The notes under the pieces: generated by a model
The model's input: only the letters and a program-made list of their open reading frames with translations
What the model was told of the DNA's origin: nothing
The model's database searches: none
Shown: positions 48,180 to 57,158 of the stretch, in pieces
Position numbering within the stretch: the first letter of the stretch is position 1
Layout of the letters: each line of letters begins with the position of its first letter
Translations under genes and position numbers: made by a program
NCBI RefSeq assembly: GCF_000497575.1
Contig: NZ_APJI01000010.1
Location: forward strand, 186,001 to 250,000
Origin: Afipia sp. OHSU_II-C1
Lineage (GTDB): Bacteria; Pseudomonadota; Alphaproteobacteria; Rhizobiales; Xanthobacteraceae
Length of the DNA stretch: 64,000 bases
Reading direction: 5' to 3'

Positions 48180-48199
48180 ATATTTCGCATGTGAAATAT
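48180..48199. promoter_or_regulatory. palindromic operator for the MarR gene
   Basis: ATATTTC and GAAATAT, perfect seven-base arms six bases apart, directly upstream of the AGGAG ribosome site and ATG of the MarR gene. Length and symmetry are typical for MarR operators. The divergent TctC-type gene starts 200 bases away, so it may be affected too. Confidence 0.72.
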
Positions 48200-48400
48200 C
48201 AAGTCTCGGCGGTGGCGGAAAGGCCTTTTCATGACAGCTCTGCGTAAGCGGTGCGCAATTGTCCGGCTCCGGAGCGGCGTTCAGCGGGTTCCGTTACCAT
48301 TGCGCTTGCGCGCGGCCTGTGCCGAAATGAAGGAACCAAGAACAAGCGTGGTCAGGCAGTCGTGATCGGCGTCATGAGCGCGCACTCAGGGAGAATGACC

Positions 48401-49372
48401 ATGCGTTTTGCTGTCGCCGCGTTCGCGGCGCTTTGCCTTGTCTTCCAGACAGTCTCGCCCGGCCGCGCCCAGGATGCCTGGCCGTCGCGCAATGTTACGA
48501 TTATCGTTCCATTCACGGCGGGCGGCACCGCCGACCTTTTCGCCCGGCTGCTCGCCAGCCACATGCAGGTGACGTTCGGTCAATCCTTTGTGGTTGAAAA
48601 CCGCGGCGGTGCGGGCGGCAACATCGGCGCGGCTGCGGTCGCCAAGGCGCCGAACGACGGTTACACGCTGCTGCTCGGCACCGTCTCGACCCATGCCATC
48701 AACCCGACGCTCTACGCGAACCTGCCGTTCGATGCGGCGAAGGATTTCCAGCCGGTCTCGCTGATTGCGCGGCTGCCGAACATGCTGGTCGTGAAGAATT
48801 CGCTGCCGGTGAAGAACGTTGCCGAATTCGTCGCCTATGTGAAAGCGAATCCCGACAAGCTGAATTACGGTTCGTCCGGCGTCGGCACCTCGATTCATCT
48901 TGCGGCGGAACTGTTCAAGATCGCGACCGGCACGAAGATGACCCACGTGCCATATCGCTCGTCCAACGAGATCATGCAAAATCTGACCGGCGGTCACATC
49001 GATCTCGCGTTCGACAACATCACGCTGGCGTGGCCGCAGGCCAAGGCCGGCACGGTGCGCGCGCTCGGTGTGACAAGCCCGCAGCGCTCTCCAACCGCGC
49101 CGGACGTGCCGCCGATCGCCGACACGCTGAAAGGTTTCGACGCGACGTCATGGCACGGGCTGTTCGCGCCTGCCGGAACGCCGCGTCCGGTGGTCGACAA
49201 GATGTCGGCGGAAGTGAAGCGCATTCTTGAAATGCCGGACACCGTGACCAAGCTCACCGAGATCGGTGCGGTGCCCTCGCCGATGACCCCTGACCAGTTC
49301 ACCGCGTTCATTGCGGCCGAGCGCGCGAAGTGGGCCGAGGTGGTCAAGGCCTCGGGCGCCACGGCGAACTGA
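48401..49372 (+). CDS. TctC/Bug-family periplasmic substrate-binding protein
   Basis: Solute receptor of 323 residues of the tripartite tricarboxylate transporter type. GGGAGA lies six bases before the ATG at 48401; ATG at 48395 is too close to it. It has a signal peptide (1-24, ending PGRAQ), then NVTIIVPFTAGGTADLFARLLASHM, GGAGGNIGAAAVAKAPNDGYTLLLG, and LNYGSSGVGTSIHLAAELF. Cognate TctAB permease genes are not adjacent, common for this expanded family. The ligand is unknown. Confidence 0.93.
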   Translation: MRFAVAAFAALCLVFQTVSPGRAQDAWPSRNVTIIVPFTAGGTADLFARLLASHMQVTFGQSFVVENRGGAGGNIGAAAVAKAPNDGYTLLLGTVSTHAINPTLYANLPFDAAKDFQPVSLIARLPNMLVVKNSLPVKNVAEFVAYVKANPDKLNYGSSGVGTSIHLAAELFKIATGTKMTHVPYRSSNEIMQNLTGGHIDLAFDNITLAWPQAKAGTVRALGVTSPQRSPTAPDVPPIADTLKGFDATSWHGLFAPAGTPRPVVDKMSAEVKRILEMPDTVTKLTEIGAVPSPMTPDQFTAFIAAERAKWAEVVKASGATAN

Positions 49373-49475
49373 TCGAGACGAATTGAACGGCCGGCGTCCG
49401 CTGGGACGCCGGTTGACCATCGGGCTGCCCCAGTTACATGCTGAACAAGGTGATCCCTCGAACTGCGAGGCTGCC

Positions 49476-50870
49476 ATGAGCATTGCCGAAGTCCTGGGCG
49501 CACCGGTGCCGCGGCCGCCGCTGGTGCCGCCGCGGCCTCCGCTCGCGCCGGACGATCTGTCCCCGCTTGGCCGTCTCGCCCTGATCCGGCAAAACGCCAT
49601 CGCCAGCTGGGGACCGCGCGCCTACGAAGAGGATATCGTTCAGGGGCGCTTTTTCGGGCGCAGCAGTTTCATTCTCAACACGCCGGACGCGATCCGGCAT
49701 GTGCTCGTTGAGAACTATGAAAACTATACCCGCACGCCCGCCGCCTTCCGTGTGCTGCGGCCGATCCTCGGCGAGGGCCTTTTGCTGGCCGAGGGCAAAG
49801 CCTGGAAAAACCAGCGCCGCACGCTGGCGCCGGCCTTCGCACCGCGCGCGATTCCGCTGCTGGTGCCGCATATGCTGGCGGCGACCGACGATGCCATTGA
49901 CGTGTTGCGGGCGCAGACCGGTGTGCCGGTCGATCTCCGCGAGGCCATGCAGCGGCTGGCGCTCGATATTGCCGGGCGCACGATGTTCTCGTTCGAGATC
50001 GACAGGCACGGCGCGGCCCTGCGCGGCTTTGTGAACGATTACGGCGAGCGCCTCGCGCAGCCGCGCTTCTTCGACCTGCTGCTGCCGCCGGGCTGGCCAA
50101 GCCCGAGCGATATCTCCCGCGCGCTGTTCCGGCGGCGATGGACGCGGTTCATGCGCGGATTGATCATTGAGCGCCGTGCGATGGGCGCGGGCGACGGTGG
50201 TGCGCCGCGCGATCTGTTCGATCTCATGGTGGCCGCGCGCGATCCGGAAACCGGCGAGGCCTTTTCCGACGAACAGCTCGGCGATCAGGTCTCGACCATG
50301 ATCCTTGCCGGCCACGAGACCACGGCGACGGCGCTGTTCTGGTCGCTCTATCTGCTCGCGCTCGACCCGGCGACGCAGGAAGAGTTGGCGGCGGAGGCAG
50401 GGGCCGCGCTTGCGTCCGGCACGCTCGATGCCACGCGACTGACGTTCACCCGCGCGGTGCTCGACGAGACCATGCGGCTTTATCCGCCGGCATTCCTGAT
50501 CGTGCGGGCGGCTGCCGGCCCCGACACCGTGCCCGGCGCCGACGTCGCCGCGAAGGACGTTGTGCTGATCTCGCCGTGGCTGCTGCACCGGCATGAAAAG
50601 CTCTGGGACCAGCCGAACGCATTCCGTCCGTCGCGCTTCCTGCCCGGCAGTCCGCCGCCGGACCGGTTTGCCTATCTGCCGTTCGGTGTCGGACCGCGTG
50701 TCTGCATCGGCGCGCAGTTCGCGCTGACCGAAGCGACCCTGGCGCTGGCGAGGCTGATCGGCATGTTCAGGGTCGAACTGCTCGACCGCGCGCCGGTGAC
50801 GCCGGTCGGCGTGGTGACCACTCAGCCGGACCGGTCGCCCATGTTTCGGATCATGCGACGCACGCGATGA
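49476..50870 (+). CDS. cytochrome P450
   Basis: Haem monooxygenase of 464 residues. The oxygen-activating I-helix AGHETTAT, the ExxR motif in ETMRLYPP and the haem-binding FGVGPRVCIG with Cys410 are all present. The N terminus is Pro-rich (PVPRPPLVPPRPPLAPDDLSP) without a membrane anchor, so it is soluble; redox partner genes are not adjacent. It lies about 100 bases after the TctC-type gene in the same direction. GCGAGG precedes the ATG, and the frame upstream has no similarity. Confidence 0.95.
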   Translation: MSIAEVLGAPVPRPPLVPPRPPLAPDDLSPLGRLALIRQNAIASWGPRAYEEDIVQGRFFGRSSFILNTPDAIRHVLVENYENYTRTPAAFRVLRPILGEGLLLAEGKAWKNQRRTLAPAFAPRAIPLLVPHMLAATDDAIDVLRAQTGVPVDLREAMQRLALDIAGRTMFSFEIDRHGAALRGFVNDYGERLAQPRFFDLLLPPGWPSPSDISRALFRRRWTRFMRGLIIERRAMGAGDGGAPRDLFDLMVAARDPETGEAFSDEQLGDQVSTMILAGHETTATALFWSLYLLALDPATQEELAAEAGAALASGTLDATRLTFTRAVLDETMRLYPPAFLIVRAAAGPDTVPGADVAAKDVVLISPWLLHRHEKLWDQPNAFRPSRFLPGSPPPDRFAYLPFGVGPRVCIGAQFALTEATLALARLIGMFRVELLDRAPVTPVGVVTTQPDRSPMFRIMRRTR

Positions 50871-51096
50871 TGCGTCAGACATCATGCAAGCTGTGCTGCG
50901 ACGCGGCGAAGCCGGTAAGTCATTAACAAGCGAATGACCGCTCTTATTCCAAAGTCTTAGATGCCATGCGCGCAGGCCGCGTCGAAGAGTCGCATTCATC
51001 CGATCATTCTTGCCAAATCTCCCCGCAAGCCTTTGTCTTGCCATCAATCAAAAAAAGGCCGGTTCAAAAAGAGCTGGCCTAGCAGGGGAGAACGCC

Positions 51097-52245
51097 ATGA
51101 CGAAACGACACAAAGACAAGACTTCCAGCGAGAAGACCTCCAGCCGCCGCAACTTCCTGAAGGTTGCCGCCGCGGGCGCAGCCGCCACGGTTGCGACGCC
51201 CGCTCTGGCGCAGACCGGACCGACCAACATGCGCTTCCAGAGCACATGGCCGGCCAAGGACATCTTCCACGAATACGCGCAGGACTACGCCAAGAAGGTC
51301 AACGACATGACCGGCGGCGATCTCAAGATCGAAGTGCTGCCCGCGGGCGCGGTCGTTCCCGCCTTCCAGTTGCTCGAAGCAGTGTCCAAGGGCACGCTCG
51401 ACGGCGGCCACGGGGTGCTCGCCTATCACTACGGCAAGCAGAACGCTTTGGCGCTGTGGGGCTCTGGTCCGGGCTATGCGATGGACGCCAACATGCTGCT
51501 CGCCTGGCACAAGTATGGCGGCGGCAAGCAGCTGCTTGAAAAGCTCTACAATTCGATCGGCGCCAATGTCGTCTCGTTCCCGTACGGACCGATGCCGACC
51601 CAGCCGCTCGGCTGGTTCAAGAAGCCGGTGACCAAGGCCGATGATCTCAAGGGTGTCAAATTCCGCACCGTCGGCATCTCGATTGACGTGTTCACCGGCA
51701 TGGGCGCCGCGGTCAACGCGCTGCCCGGCGGCGAAATCGTTGCGGCGATGGACCGCGGCCTGCTCGACGCGGCGGAATTCAACAACGCCTCGTCGGATCG
51801 CGTGCTCGGCTTCCCGGACGTCTCGAAAGTCTGCATGCTGCAGAGCTATCACCAGAACGCCGAGCAGTTCGAAATCATGTTCAACAAGGACAAGTACAAC
51901 GCTCTGCCGGCGAAGATCAGGGCGATCCTTGATAACGCCGCCGAAGCGGCCGGACAGGACATGGCTTGGAAGGCGATCGACCGCTATTCCAAGGACTACG
52001 AAGAGATGCAGTCCAAGGACAAGGTGAAGTTCTACAAGACGCCTGACTCGGTGTTGCAGAAGCAGCTCGAGATTTTCGATCAGGTCGCGGAGAAGAAGTC
52101 GGCGGAAAATCCGCTGTTCAAGGAAATCGTTGAATCCCAGCTGGCGTTTGCCAAGCGGGCGACCCAGTGGGAGCAGGATACGGTGGTGAGCCGTCGCATG
52201 GCTTACAACCACTACTTCGGGCCGAACGCCAAGAAGAAGACCTGA
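51097..52245 (+). CDS. TRAP transporter substrate-binding protein (FcbT1/COG4663 type)
   Basis: Periplasmic receptor of 382 residues with a twin-arginine signal (SSRRNFLKVAAAGAAATVATPALA). GGGGAG seven bases upstream supports the ATG at 51097. The DctP fold is seen in RFQSTWPAKDIFHEYAQDYAKKV, KIEVLPAGAVVPAFQLLEAVSKGTLDGGHG, MQSYHQNAEQFEI. The length and Tat signal match the group annotated for mannitol or chloroaromatic compounds; the real ligand is unknown. It is followed by a hairpin and the two membrane subunits. Confidence 0.94.
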   Translation: MTKRHKDKTSSEKTSSRRNFLKVAAAGAAATVATPALAQTGPTNMRFQSTWPAKDIFHEYAQDYAKKVNDMTGGDLKIEVLPAGAVVPAFQLLEAVSKGTLDGGHGVLAYHYGKQNALALWGSGPGYAMDANMLLAWHKYGGGKQLLEKLYNSIGANVVSFPYGPMPTQPLGWFKKPVTKADDLKGVKFRTVGISIDVFTGMGAAVNALPGGEIVAAMDRGLLDAAEFNNASSDRVLGFPDVSKVCMLQSYHQNAEQFEIMFNKDKYNALPAKIRAILDNAAEAAGQDMAWKAIDRYSKDYEEMQSKDKVKFYKTPDSVLQKQLEIFDQVAEKKSAENPLFKEIVESQLAFAKRATQWEQDTVVSRRMAYNHYFGPNAKKKT

Positions 52246-52268
52246 CGCAATAATCATTACGAACATGG

Positions 52269-52298
52269 CATCATCCGGGATGACAATCCCGGGTGGTG
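52269..52298 (+). terminator. intercistronic hairpin between TRAP receptor and permease genes
   Basis: CATCATCCGGGAT, loop GACA, ATCCCGGGTGGTG form a 13-pair stem with a few G-U pairs, followed by CTTTG. It lies 24 bases after the receptor stop. It could terminate part of transcription or protect the receptor mRNA, giving more receptor than permease. Confidence 0.6.
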
Positions 52299-52352
52299 CT
52301 TTGTATCGTTTCCTAGATTGCTCTGCCCTTCTTCATGACGGATGACGTTCCC

Positions 52353-53021
52353 ATGAGCGCGCAACGTGTGCTGCACACAATCGACGGCATCAGTACGTGG
52401 ACCGGCAAGGCCGCCGCGTGGCTGATTGTCGGACTGATGCTTCTGGTCTGCGCTGAGGTTTTCAAGCGCTATATGCTGAACATGCCGACGGCATGGATCT
52501 TCGATGCCTCGAACATGATGTACGGCACGCTGTTCATGATCGCCGGCGCCTATACGCTGGCGCAGAACGGACATGTGCGCGGTGACTTTCTCTACAGTTC
52601 GATGAAGCCGCGCCGGCAGGCGATGCTCGACCTGGTTCTCTATATCCTGTTCTTCTTGCCCGGCATCGCGGCGCTGGTTTATGCGGGCTGGGACTACGCC
52701 GTCGTGTCGTGGCGCATCGACGAACACTCCAATGTCACCGCCGACGGGCCCCCCGTCTGGCAGTTCAAGTTCATGATTCCGCTGGCCGGCGCGCTGGTGC
52801 TGCTGCAGGGCGCCGCCGAAATCATGCGCTGCATCATTTGCCTCAGGACTGGCGAATGGCCGGAGCGTCTGAAGGACGTGTCGGAAATCGATGTCGTCGG
52901 GGAGCAACTCGCCAACAGCGAATACGTCGACGAGGAGTCGCGCAAGATCGCGATCGAGAAGGCGGCGAACATCGAGGAAAGCGCGCGTCAGCGCGGCATG
53001 GGCGGAGATCTGTTGAAATGA
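52353..53021 (+). CDS. TRAP transporter small permease (DctQ)
   Basis: Small membrane subunit with four helices (GKAAAWLIVGLMLLVCAEVFKRY, GTLFMIAGAYTLAQNGHVRGD, LDLVLYILFFLPGIAALVYAG, MIPLAGALVLLQGAAEIMRC). HVRGDFLYS is the conserved DctQ loop. The 222 residues include a C-terminal cytoplasmic tail of about 50 charged residues (VVGEQLANSEYVDEESRK) that most DctQ proteins lack. The ATG at 52353 follows a GGA; an upstream ATG at 52335 has no ribosome site. The stop TGA overlaps the next ATG (ATGA). Confidence 0.9.
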   Translation: MSAQRVLHTIDGISTWTGKAAAWLIVGLMLLVCAEVFKRYMLNMPTAWIFDASNMMYGTLFMIAGAYTLAQNGHVRGDFLYSSMKPRRQAMLDLVLYILFFLPGIAALVYAGWDYAVVSWRIDEHSNVTADGPPVWQFKFMIPLAGALVLLQGAAEIMRCIICLRTGEWPERLKDVSEIDVVGEQLANSEYVDEESRKIAIEKAANIEESARQRGMGGDLLK

Positions 53022-54877
53022 GCGATCCCGCACTCGGACTTTTGATGCTCGGCCTGATCGTGGTCGTCATCATCATGGGTTTCCCCACGGCGTTCACGCT
53101 GATGGGGCTCGGCATGTTCTTCGGCCTGTTCGCCTATCACCGGACAGGCGAGTCGTGGGCCGACAACCACATCTTCGACCTGATGGTCCAGCGCACCTAC
53201 GGCGCGATGACCAATGACGTCCTGATCTCCATTCCGCTGTTCGTGCTCATGGGTTACGTCATGGAGCGCGGCGCGCTGGTGGACAAGATGTTCTATTCGA
53301 TCCAGCTCGCGTTCCGGCGCGTGCCCGCCTCGCTCGCCGTGGCGACACTGATCGTCTGTACCTTCTGGGGCATCGCCTCAGGGCTGGTCGGCGCGGTCGT
53401 GGTGCTGATGGGCGTCATCGCCTTCAATCCGATGCTGAAGGCCGGTTATGACGTGAAGCTCGCATCCGGCGTCATCACCGCCGGCGGCACGCTCGGCATC
53501 CTGATTCCGCCGTCGGTCATGATCATCGTCTATGCGGCGGTCGCCGGCCAGTCGGTCGTGAAGCTCTATGCCGCGACGATGTTCCCCGGCTTCTTTCTGG
53601 CGCTGCTGTATCTCGTCTACATCATCGGCTGGGCGATTCTGAATCCGAAGATCGCGCCCAAGCTGAAGGAGAGCGAGACGCGCGTGCCGGTGCGGCCGTG
53701 GGTCAGCGAACTGCAGAAATCCTACTCCGACAAGATGCTTCCGGCGTTGCTGACCGCCGCGGTGTTGCCGTCGCGGGCCCTGGCGATCACGGCCGATGGC
53801 GTGCGCGTTGGCTACGGCATGCTGCTCAAGAATCTCGGCTATGCGCTGGTGCCGCTGATTCTTACGGTGGGAACGCTGTGGGGCGCGTGGTGGTATGTCG
53901 TGATCCACCAGCAGCCCGATGCGCCGCCGCCGCCCGCCGCTGTCAGCCAGCAGCTCGGTGCGGGAGCCTCCACCGCCGAGCCTGCGGAAGAGAAGCTGCA
54001 GGAGCTTGGCAGCGCGACCGCTGACGAGCAGAAGAGCGGGCCCGAAACGCTGCAGGAAATGGGCAATGCCGAGTTGCGCGGCCAGCGCACGGCTGCGCCT
54101 GCGGAGGCAGGTCCGCCGCCGCAGTTTTACACGTACTTCGCGTTCACCTGCGCGATCTTCGGACTGCTGCTGCTTTACTATTACTGGACCATGGGCGCGG
54201 AGCAGTTCGAGGTGCTGCGGCTTCTGGTATCATCGGTGATGCCGCTCGGCATCCTGACGGTGGTGGTGCTGGCGGTGATCCTGCTCGGCATCACGACGGC
54301 GACGGAATCCGCCGCGGTCGGTGCTGCGGGCGCGTTCCTGCTCGCCTTCCAGGCGCGCACGCTCGACTGGAAGCGCACCAAGGAGGCGGTGTTCCTCACC
54401 GCGAAAACCACCTCGATGGTGTGCTGGCTGTTCGTCGGCTCCGCGCTGTTCTCGGCGGTGTTCGCGATCCTCGGCGGGCAAGCGCTGCTGGAGAGCTGGG
54501 TGCTGTCGCTCAACCTGACGCCGGTTCAGTTCATGATCCTGTCGCAGGTGATCATCTTCATCCTCGGCTGGCCGCTGGAATGGACCGAGATCATCGTGAT
54601 CTTCGTGCCGATCTTCCTGCCGATGCTGAAGCACTTCGGCATCGATCCGGTCCTGTGGGGCGTGCTGGTGTTCGTCAACCTGCAGGCGGCGTTCCTGTCG
54701 CCGCCGGTGGCGATGTCGGCGTTTTATCTGAAGGGCGTTGCGCCGAAGCATGTCACGCTCAATCAGATTTTCGCAGGCATGATGCCTTACATGCTGATCG
54801 TCATCGTCTGCATGGTGCTGATGTATCTGTGGCCCGCCCTGACCCTGTGGCTGCCGAACTACCTGTACGGAAACTGA
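53018..54877 (+). CDS. TRAP transporter large permease (DctM), unusually long
   Basis: Large membrane subunit of 619 residues. The first part (1-220) has family motifs GFPTAFTLMGLGMFFGLFAY, VRRVPASLAVATLIVCTFWG-like, GGTLGILIPPSVMIIVYA; the last part (400-619) has ITTATESAAVGAAGAFLLA, GWPLEWTEIIVIFVPIFLPML and GMMPYMLIVIVCMV. In between is an insertion of about 180 residues with two extra hydrophobic segments and a Pro/Glu/Ala-rich linker containing LQELGSATADE and LQEMGNAELRG. Usual DctM proteins are about 430 residues. It overlaps DctQ by four bases. Confidence 0.92.
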   Translation: MSDPALGLLMLGLIVVVIIMGFPTAFTLMGLGMFFGLFAYHRTGESWADNHIFDLMVQRTYGAMTNDVLISIPLFVLMGYVMERGALVDKMFYSIQLAFRRVPASLAVATLIVCTFWGIASGLVGAVVVLMGVIAFNPMLKAGYDVKLASGVITAGGTLGILIPPSVMIIVYAAVAGQSVVKLYAATMFPGFFLALLYLVYIIGWAILNPKIAPKLKESETRVPVRPWVSELQKSYSDKMLPALLTAAVLPSRALAITADGVRVGYGMLLKNLGYALVPLILTVGTLWGAWWYVVIHQQPDAPPPPAAVSQQLGAGASTAEPAEEKLQELGSATADEQKSGPETLQEMGNAELRGQRTAAPAEAGPPPQFYTYFAFTCAIFGLLLLYYYWTMGAEQFEVLRLLVSSVMPLGILTVVVLAVILLGITTATESAAVGAAGAFLLAFQARTLDWKRTKEAVFLTAKTTSMVCWLFVGSALFSAVFAILGGQALLESWVLSLNLTPVQFMILSQVIIFILGWPLEWTEIIVIFVPIFLPMLKHFGIDPVLWGVLVFVNLQAAFLSPPVAMSAFYLKGVAPKHVTLNQIFAGMMPYMLIVIVCMVLMYLWPALTLWLPNYLYGN

Positions 54878-54892
54878 CGCGAAAACGTGATC

Positions 54893-54913
54893 GGCCGGGG
54901 GAAGTCCCCGGCC
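54893..54913 (+). terminator. hairpin after the TRAP operon
   Basis: GGCCGGGG, loop GAAGT, CCCCGGCC: an eight-pair GC stem 16 bases after the DctM stop. There is no T tract, so it may be a weak or factor-assisted terminator. Confidence 0.55.
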
Positions 54914-54967
54914 AGTCCATCGCAGGCATTACTTGGATACCCGGCCGATCTGCCGTAAACTGCGGCG

Positions 54968-56377
54968 ATGACCGACTTCAATTCTCTGTACGCGACCCTG
55001 AAGCAGACCGCCGATCCGAAGGTGGCGGATGCGATCCAGACGTTGGTCGAGACCGGCGCCGATCATGAGCTGAACCGGATCAATCTGATCGAATTCGCCG
55101 CCAGAACAGGCCTTGCCGAAGAAAAGGTAATCTCGGGGTTCCTCCACGCCTCGCAGATCGGCATCTTCGATCTGACCTGGAACGTGCTGTGCCCCGGATG
55201 CAGCGGTGTGCTCGGCGCGCATGACACGCTCAAGCAGCTTCAGCCCGAGGACTATCATTGCGGTCTGTGCGCCGCTGGCTATCAGGCGTCGATCGACGAT
55301 CAGGTCGAGGTCGCATTCACGGTCAGCCCGCGGGTGCGCCGGATCGCGGCGCACGATCCGCACACGCTGCCCAGCTGGGATTACTGGCGGCAGATTTTCT
55401 GGAGTTCGGGGATCGACATCAACGAGGATTCGTTCGGCCGTCTTGTGAACGAGGCAACGCTGGAAGCGGTGGAACTGGCTGCGGGCGAAAAGGCGGTTGT
55501 CTCACTGCAATTGCCGGCGGAGTTCGTCATCGTGTTCGAGCCGGTGACCCATTCGGCGTTGTTCCTCGACGTTAAGGGCGAGCCGACCAAAGAGAAGCAA
55601 AATGCATCGCTGACATTTGACGGCGTGCATGCGCCGACCGGCACCGTCGAGATGCGCCCCGGTCCGCTGCGGCTGACGCTGGAAAACCAGTCGAAAAACC
55701 GCGTGCTGCCCTCGGTGTGGATCGCCGGCGATGCGCTCCACGACCTGCTCGGCAAGCGCAAGCCGATCGTCACCGCGAAACGCATTCTTGCGAACCAGAC
55801 GTTCCGCGATCTCTACAAGGCCGACAATCTCAGCATCGACCAGCGTCTCAAGATCACGTCGCTGACGTTCCTGTTCACCGATCTCAAGGGATCGACCGCG
55901 CTTTATGAGCGGGTCGGCGACCTGGCCGCTTTCGATCTGGTCCGCGCGCATTTCCGCGCGCTGCTCGAGATCATTGCGTCCGAGGGAGGTGCGGTGGTGA
56001 AAACCATCGGAGATGCGGTGATGGCGACCTTCGTCCGCCCCGAGCAGGCGGTCGCGGCCGGCATCCGCATGCGCAAGGCCATGGATGAGTTGAACGAACA
56101 GCGCGGGACCAAGGATCTGCTGGTCAAGATCGGCATCCACGAAGGCGCGTGTCTGGCGGTGATGCTGAACGATCGCCAGGATTATTTCGGCCAGACCGTC
56201 AATATCGCCGCACGGGTGCAGGGTCAGGCGACCGAGCGGGCGATCAACGCCACCGGCCCGGTGGTCAAATCGGCCGCAGTAATGGAGCTGCTCGACAAGG
56301 CGGGACTTACCCCGGCGGAAAAGAGCGTCGAACTGCGCGGAATCGCCGACAAAGTAGTGATTTACGAGATTCCATGA
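54968..56377 (+). CDS. class III adenylate cyclase with DUF5939-like N-terminal domain
   Basis: Signalling enzyme of 469 residues. The C-terminal catalytic domain (about 295-469) has the metal-binding Asp in LTFLFTDLKGSTALYERVG, the second Asp in KTIGDAVMATF, and the Asn/Arg in FGQTVNIAARVQ, so it should be active. The N-terminal 290 residues contain a zinc-ribbon-like CPGCSG...CGLC pair (about residues 76-100) and a beta-rich domain of the type named DUF5939. No membrane helix is present; the N-terminal part is presumably the sensor. Confidence 0.88.
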   Translation: MTDFNSLYATLKQTADPKVADAIQTLVETGADHELNRINLIEFAARTGLAEEKVISGFLHASQIGIFDLTWNVLCPGCSGVLGAHDTLKQLQPEDYHCGLCAAGYQASIDDQVEVAFTVSPRVRRIAAHDPHTLPSWDYWRQIFWSSGIDINEDSFGRLVNEATLEAVELAAGEKAVVSLQLPAEFVIVFEPVTHSALFLDVKGEPTKEKQNASLTFDGVHAPTGTVEMRPGPLRLTLENQSKNRVLPSVWIAGDALHDLLGKRKPIVTAKRILANQTFRDLYKADNLSIDQRLKITSLTFLFTDLKGSTALYERVGDLAAFDLVRAHFRALLEIIASEGGAVVKTIGDAVMATFVRPEQAVAAGIRMRKAMDELNEQRGTKDLLVKIGIHEGACLAVMLNDRQDYFGQTVNIAARVQGQATERAINATGPVVKSAAVMELLDKAGLTPAEKSVELRGIADKVVIYEIP

Positions 56378-56531
56378 CAGCTCTGTGTCGTAAACCGCCC
56401 GTTCCCGCGCAAGTCCCCGCCTTCTGCGGGCAATTCGCGGTGAGCGCCGCCCCGGAACCCGGCCAAGATTGCCAGAGTTTCATTTTCAGGCCATAGAACC
56501 CGATGATTTTGTGCCCTAGAATTTTGTATGG

Positions 56532-56576
56532 GCATGATCTCATCCGAAAACCGGTCCCCGCGTTCCGGGGTCATGC
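56532..56576. repeat. dispersed palindromic repeat family A, copy 4
   Basis: GCATGATCTCATCCGAAAACCGG, TCCCCGCGTTCCGGGGTCATGC: same family as 4094-4137, with compensatory G-C changes in the stem. It lies between the cyclase and TerB-like genes. Confidence 0.75.
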
Positions 56577-56610
56577 TTCGATCTGGTCCCGTTTCCGATA
56601 GCAGAGATTG

Positions 56611-57090
56611 ATGCTCGACAAATTACGCCACTTCATTTCGGACGTCGTTTCCCCCGCCGGGCATGAGAACCGCACCTTCGCCGACAATGACTACCGTCTG
56701 GCGGCGACCGCGCTTCTTATTCACGTCATCTCTCTCGATGGAGAACCATCGGAGACCGAGAAGCGCAAGCTTCACGCGCTGCTCGAATACCGTTTCGATC
56801 TCGATCCTGGAACGGCCGACAAGCTGATCGCGGATGCGACATTGGTCGAAGGCGAGGCGGTTGACCTCTATCACTTCACCAGCGTCATCATGCGCTCGGT
56901 CAACGAAGAAGGCCGGCTTCGCATCATCGAAATGATGTGGGAGCTTGTCTTCGCCGATGGCCATGTCACCGAATTCGAGGACAATATTGTCTGGCGCGCA
57001 GCCGATCTGCTCGGCATTTCCTCGCGCGACCGTCTTAATCTTAAGCACCGTGTCGCCGACAGCCGGCTTACGCCCGATGAAGCGACATAG
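56611..57090 (+). CDS. TerB-like (tellurite-resistance fold) protein
   Basis: Helical protein of 159 residues of the TerB/DjlA-N group: AATALLIHVISLDGEPSETEKRKLHALLEYRF, then IIEMMWELVFADGHVTEFEDNIVWRAADLLGI. The acidic DGEPSE and DGHVTEFE loops are the metal-binding sites of TerB-type domains. Alphaproteobacteria commonly carry such a gene with no linked tellurite operon, so resistance is not implied. The ATG at 56611 is used; a TTG precedes it. Confidence 0.88.
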   Translation: MLDKLRHFISDVVSPAGHENRTFADNDYRLAATALLIHVISLDGEPSETEKRKLHALLEYRFDLDPGTADKLIADATLVEGEAVDLYHFTSVIMRSVNEEGRLRIIEMMWELVFADGHVTEFEDNIVWRAADLLGISSRDRLNLKHRVADSRLTPDEAT

Positions 57091-57093
57091 CAT

Positions 57094-57121
57094 TTTTTCT
57101 TCGCACGATTTTTCTTCGCAC
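57094..57121. repeat. tandem direct repeat of 13 bases
   Basis: TTTTTCTTCGCAC occurs at 57094-57106 and again at 57109-57121, two bases apart, just after the TerB-like stop. It looks like a small tandem duplication. Confidence 0.8.
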
Positions 57122-57158
57122 TCCGTCCTCATTAAACTCAAGACAACTGAATGCATTC

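Noticed and set aside
49434-51047. 537-codon frame antisense to the P450 gene
   Set aside because: His/Arg/Gly-rich shadow translation; the P450 on the plus strand is complete and has all catalytic motifs.
52709-53017. Extended N terminus for DctM reading through the DctQ gene
   Set aside because: The extension is out-of-frame DctQ sequence; the ATGA overlap at 53018 with GGAG upstream gives a normal membrane start.
56611-57090. Tellurite-resistance operon
   Set aside because: Only the TerB-like fold is present; no terA, terC, terD or terZ-type genes are nearby.
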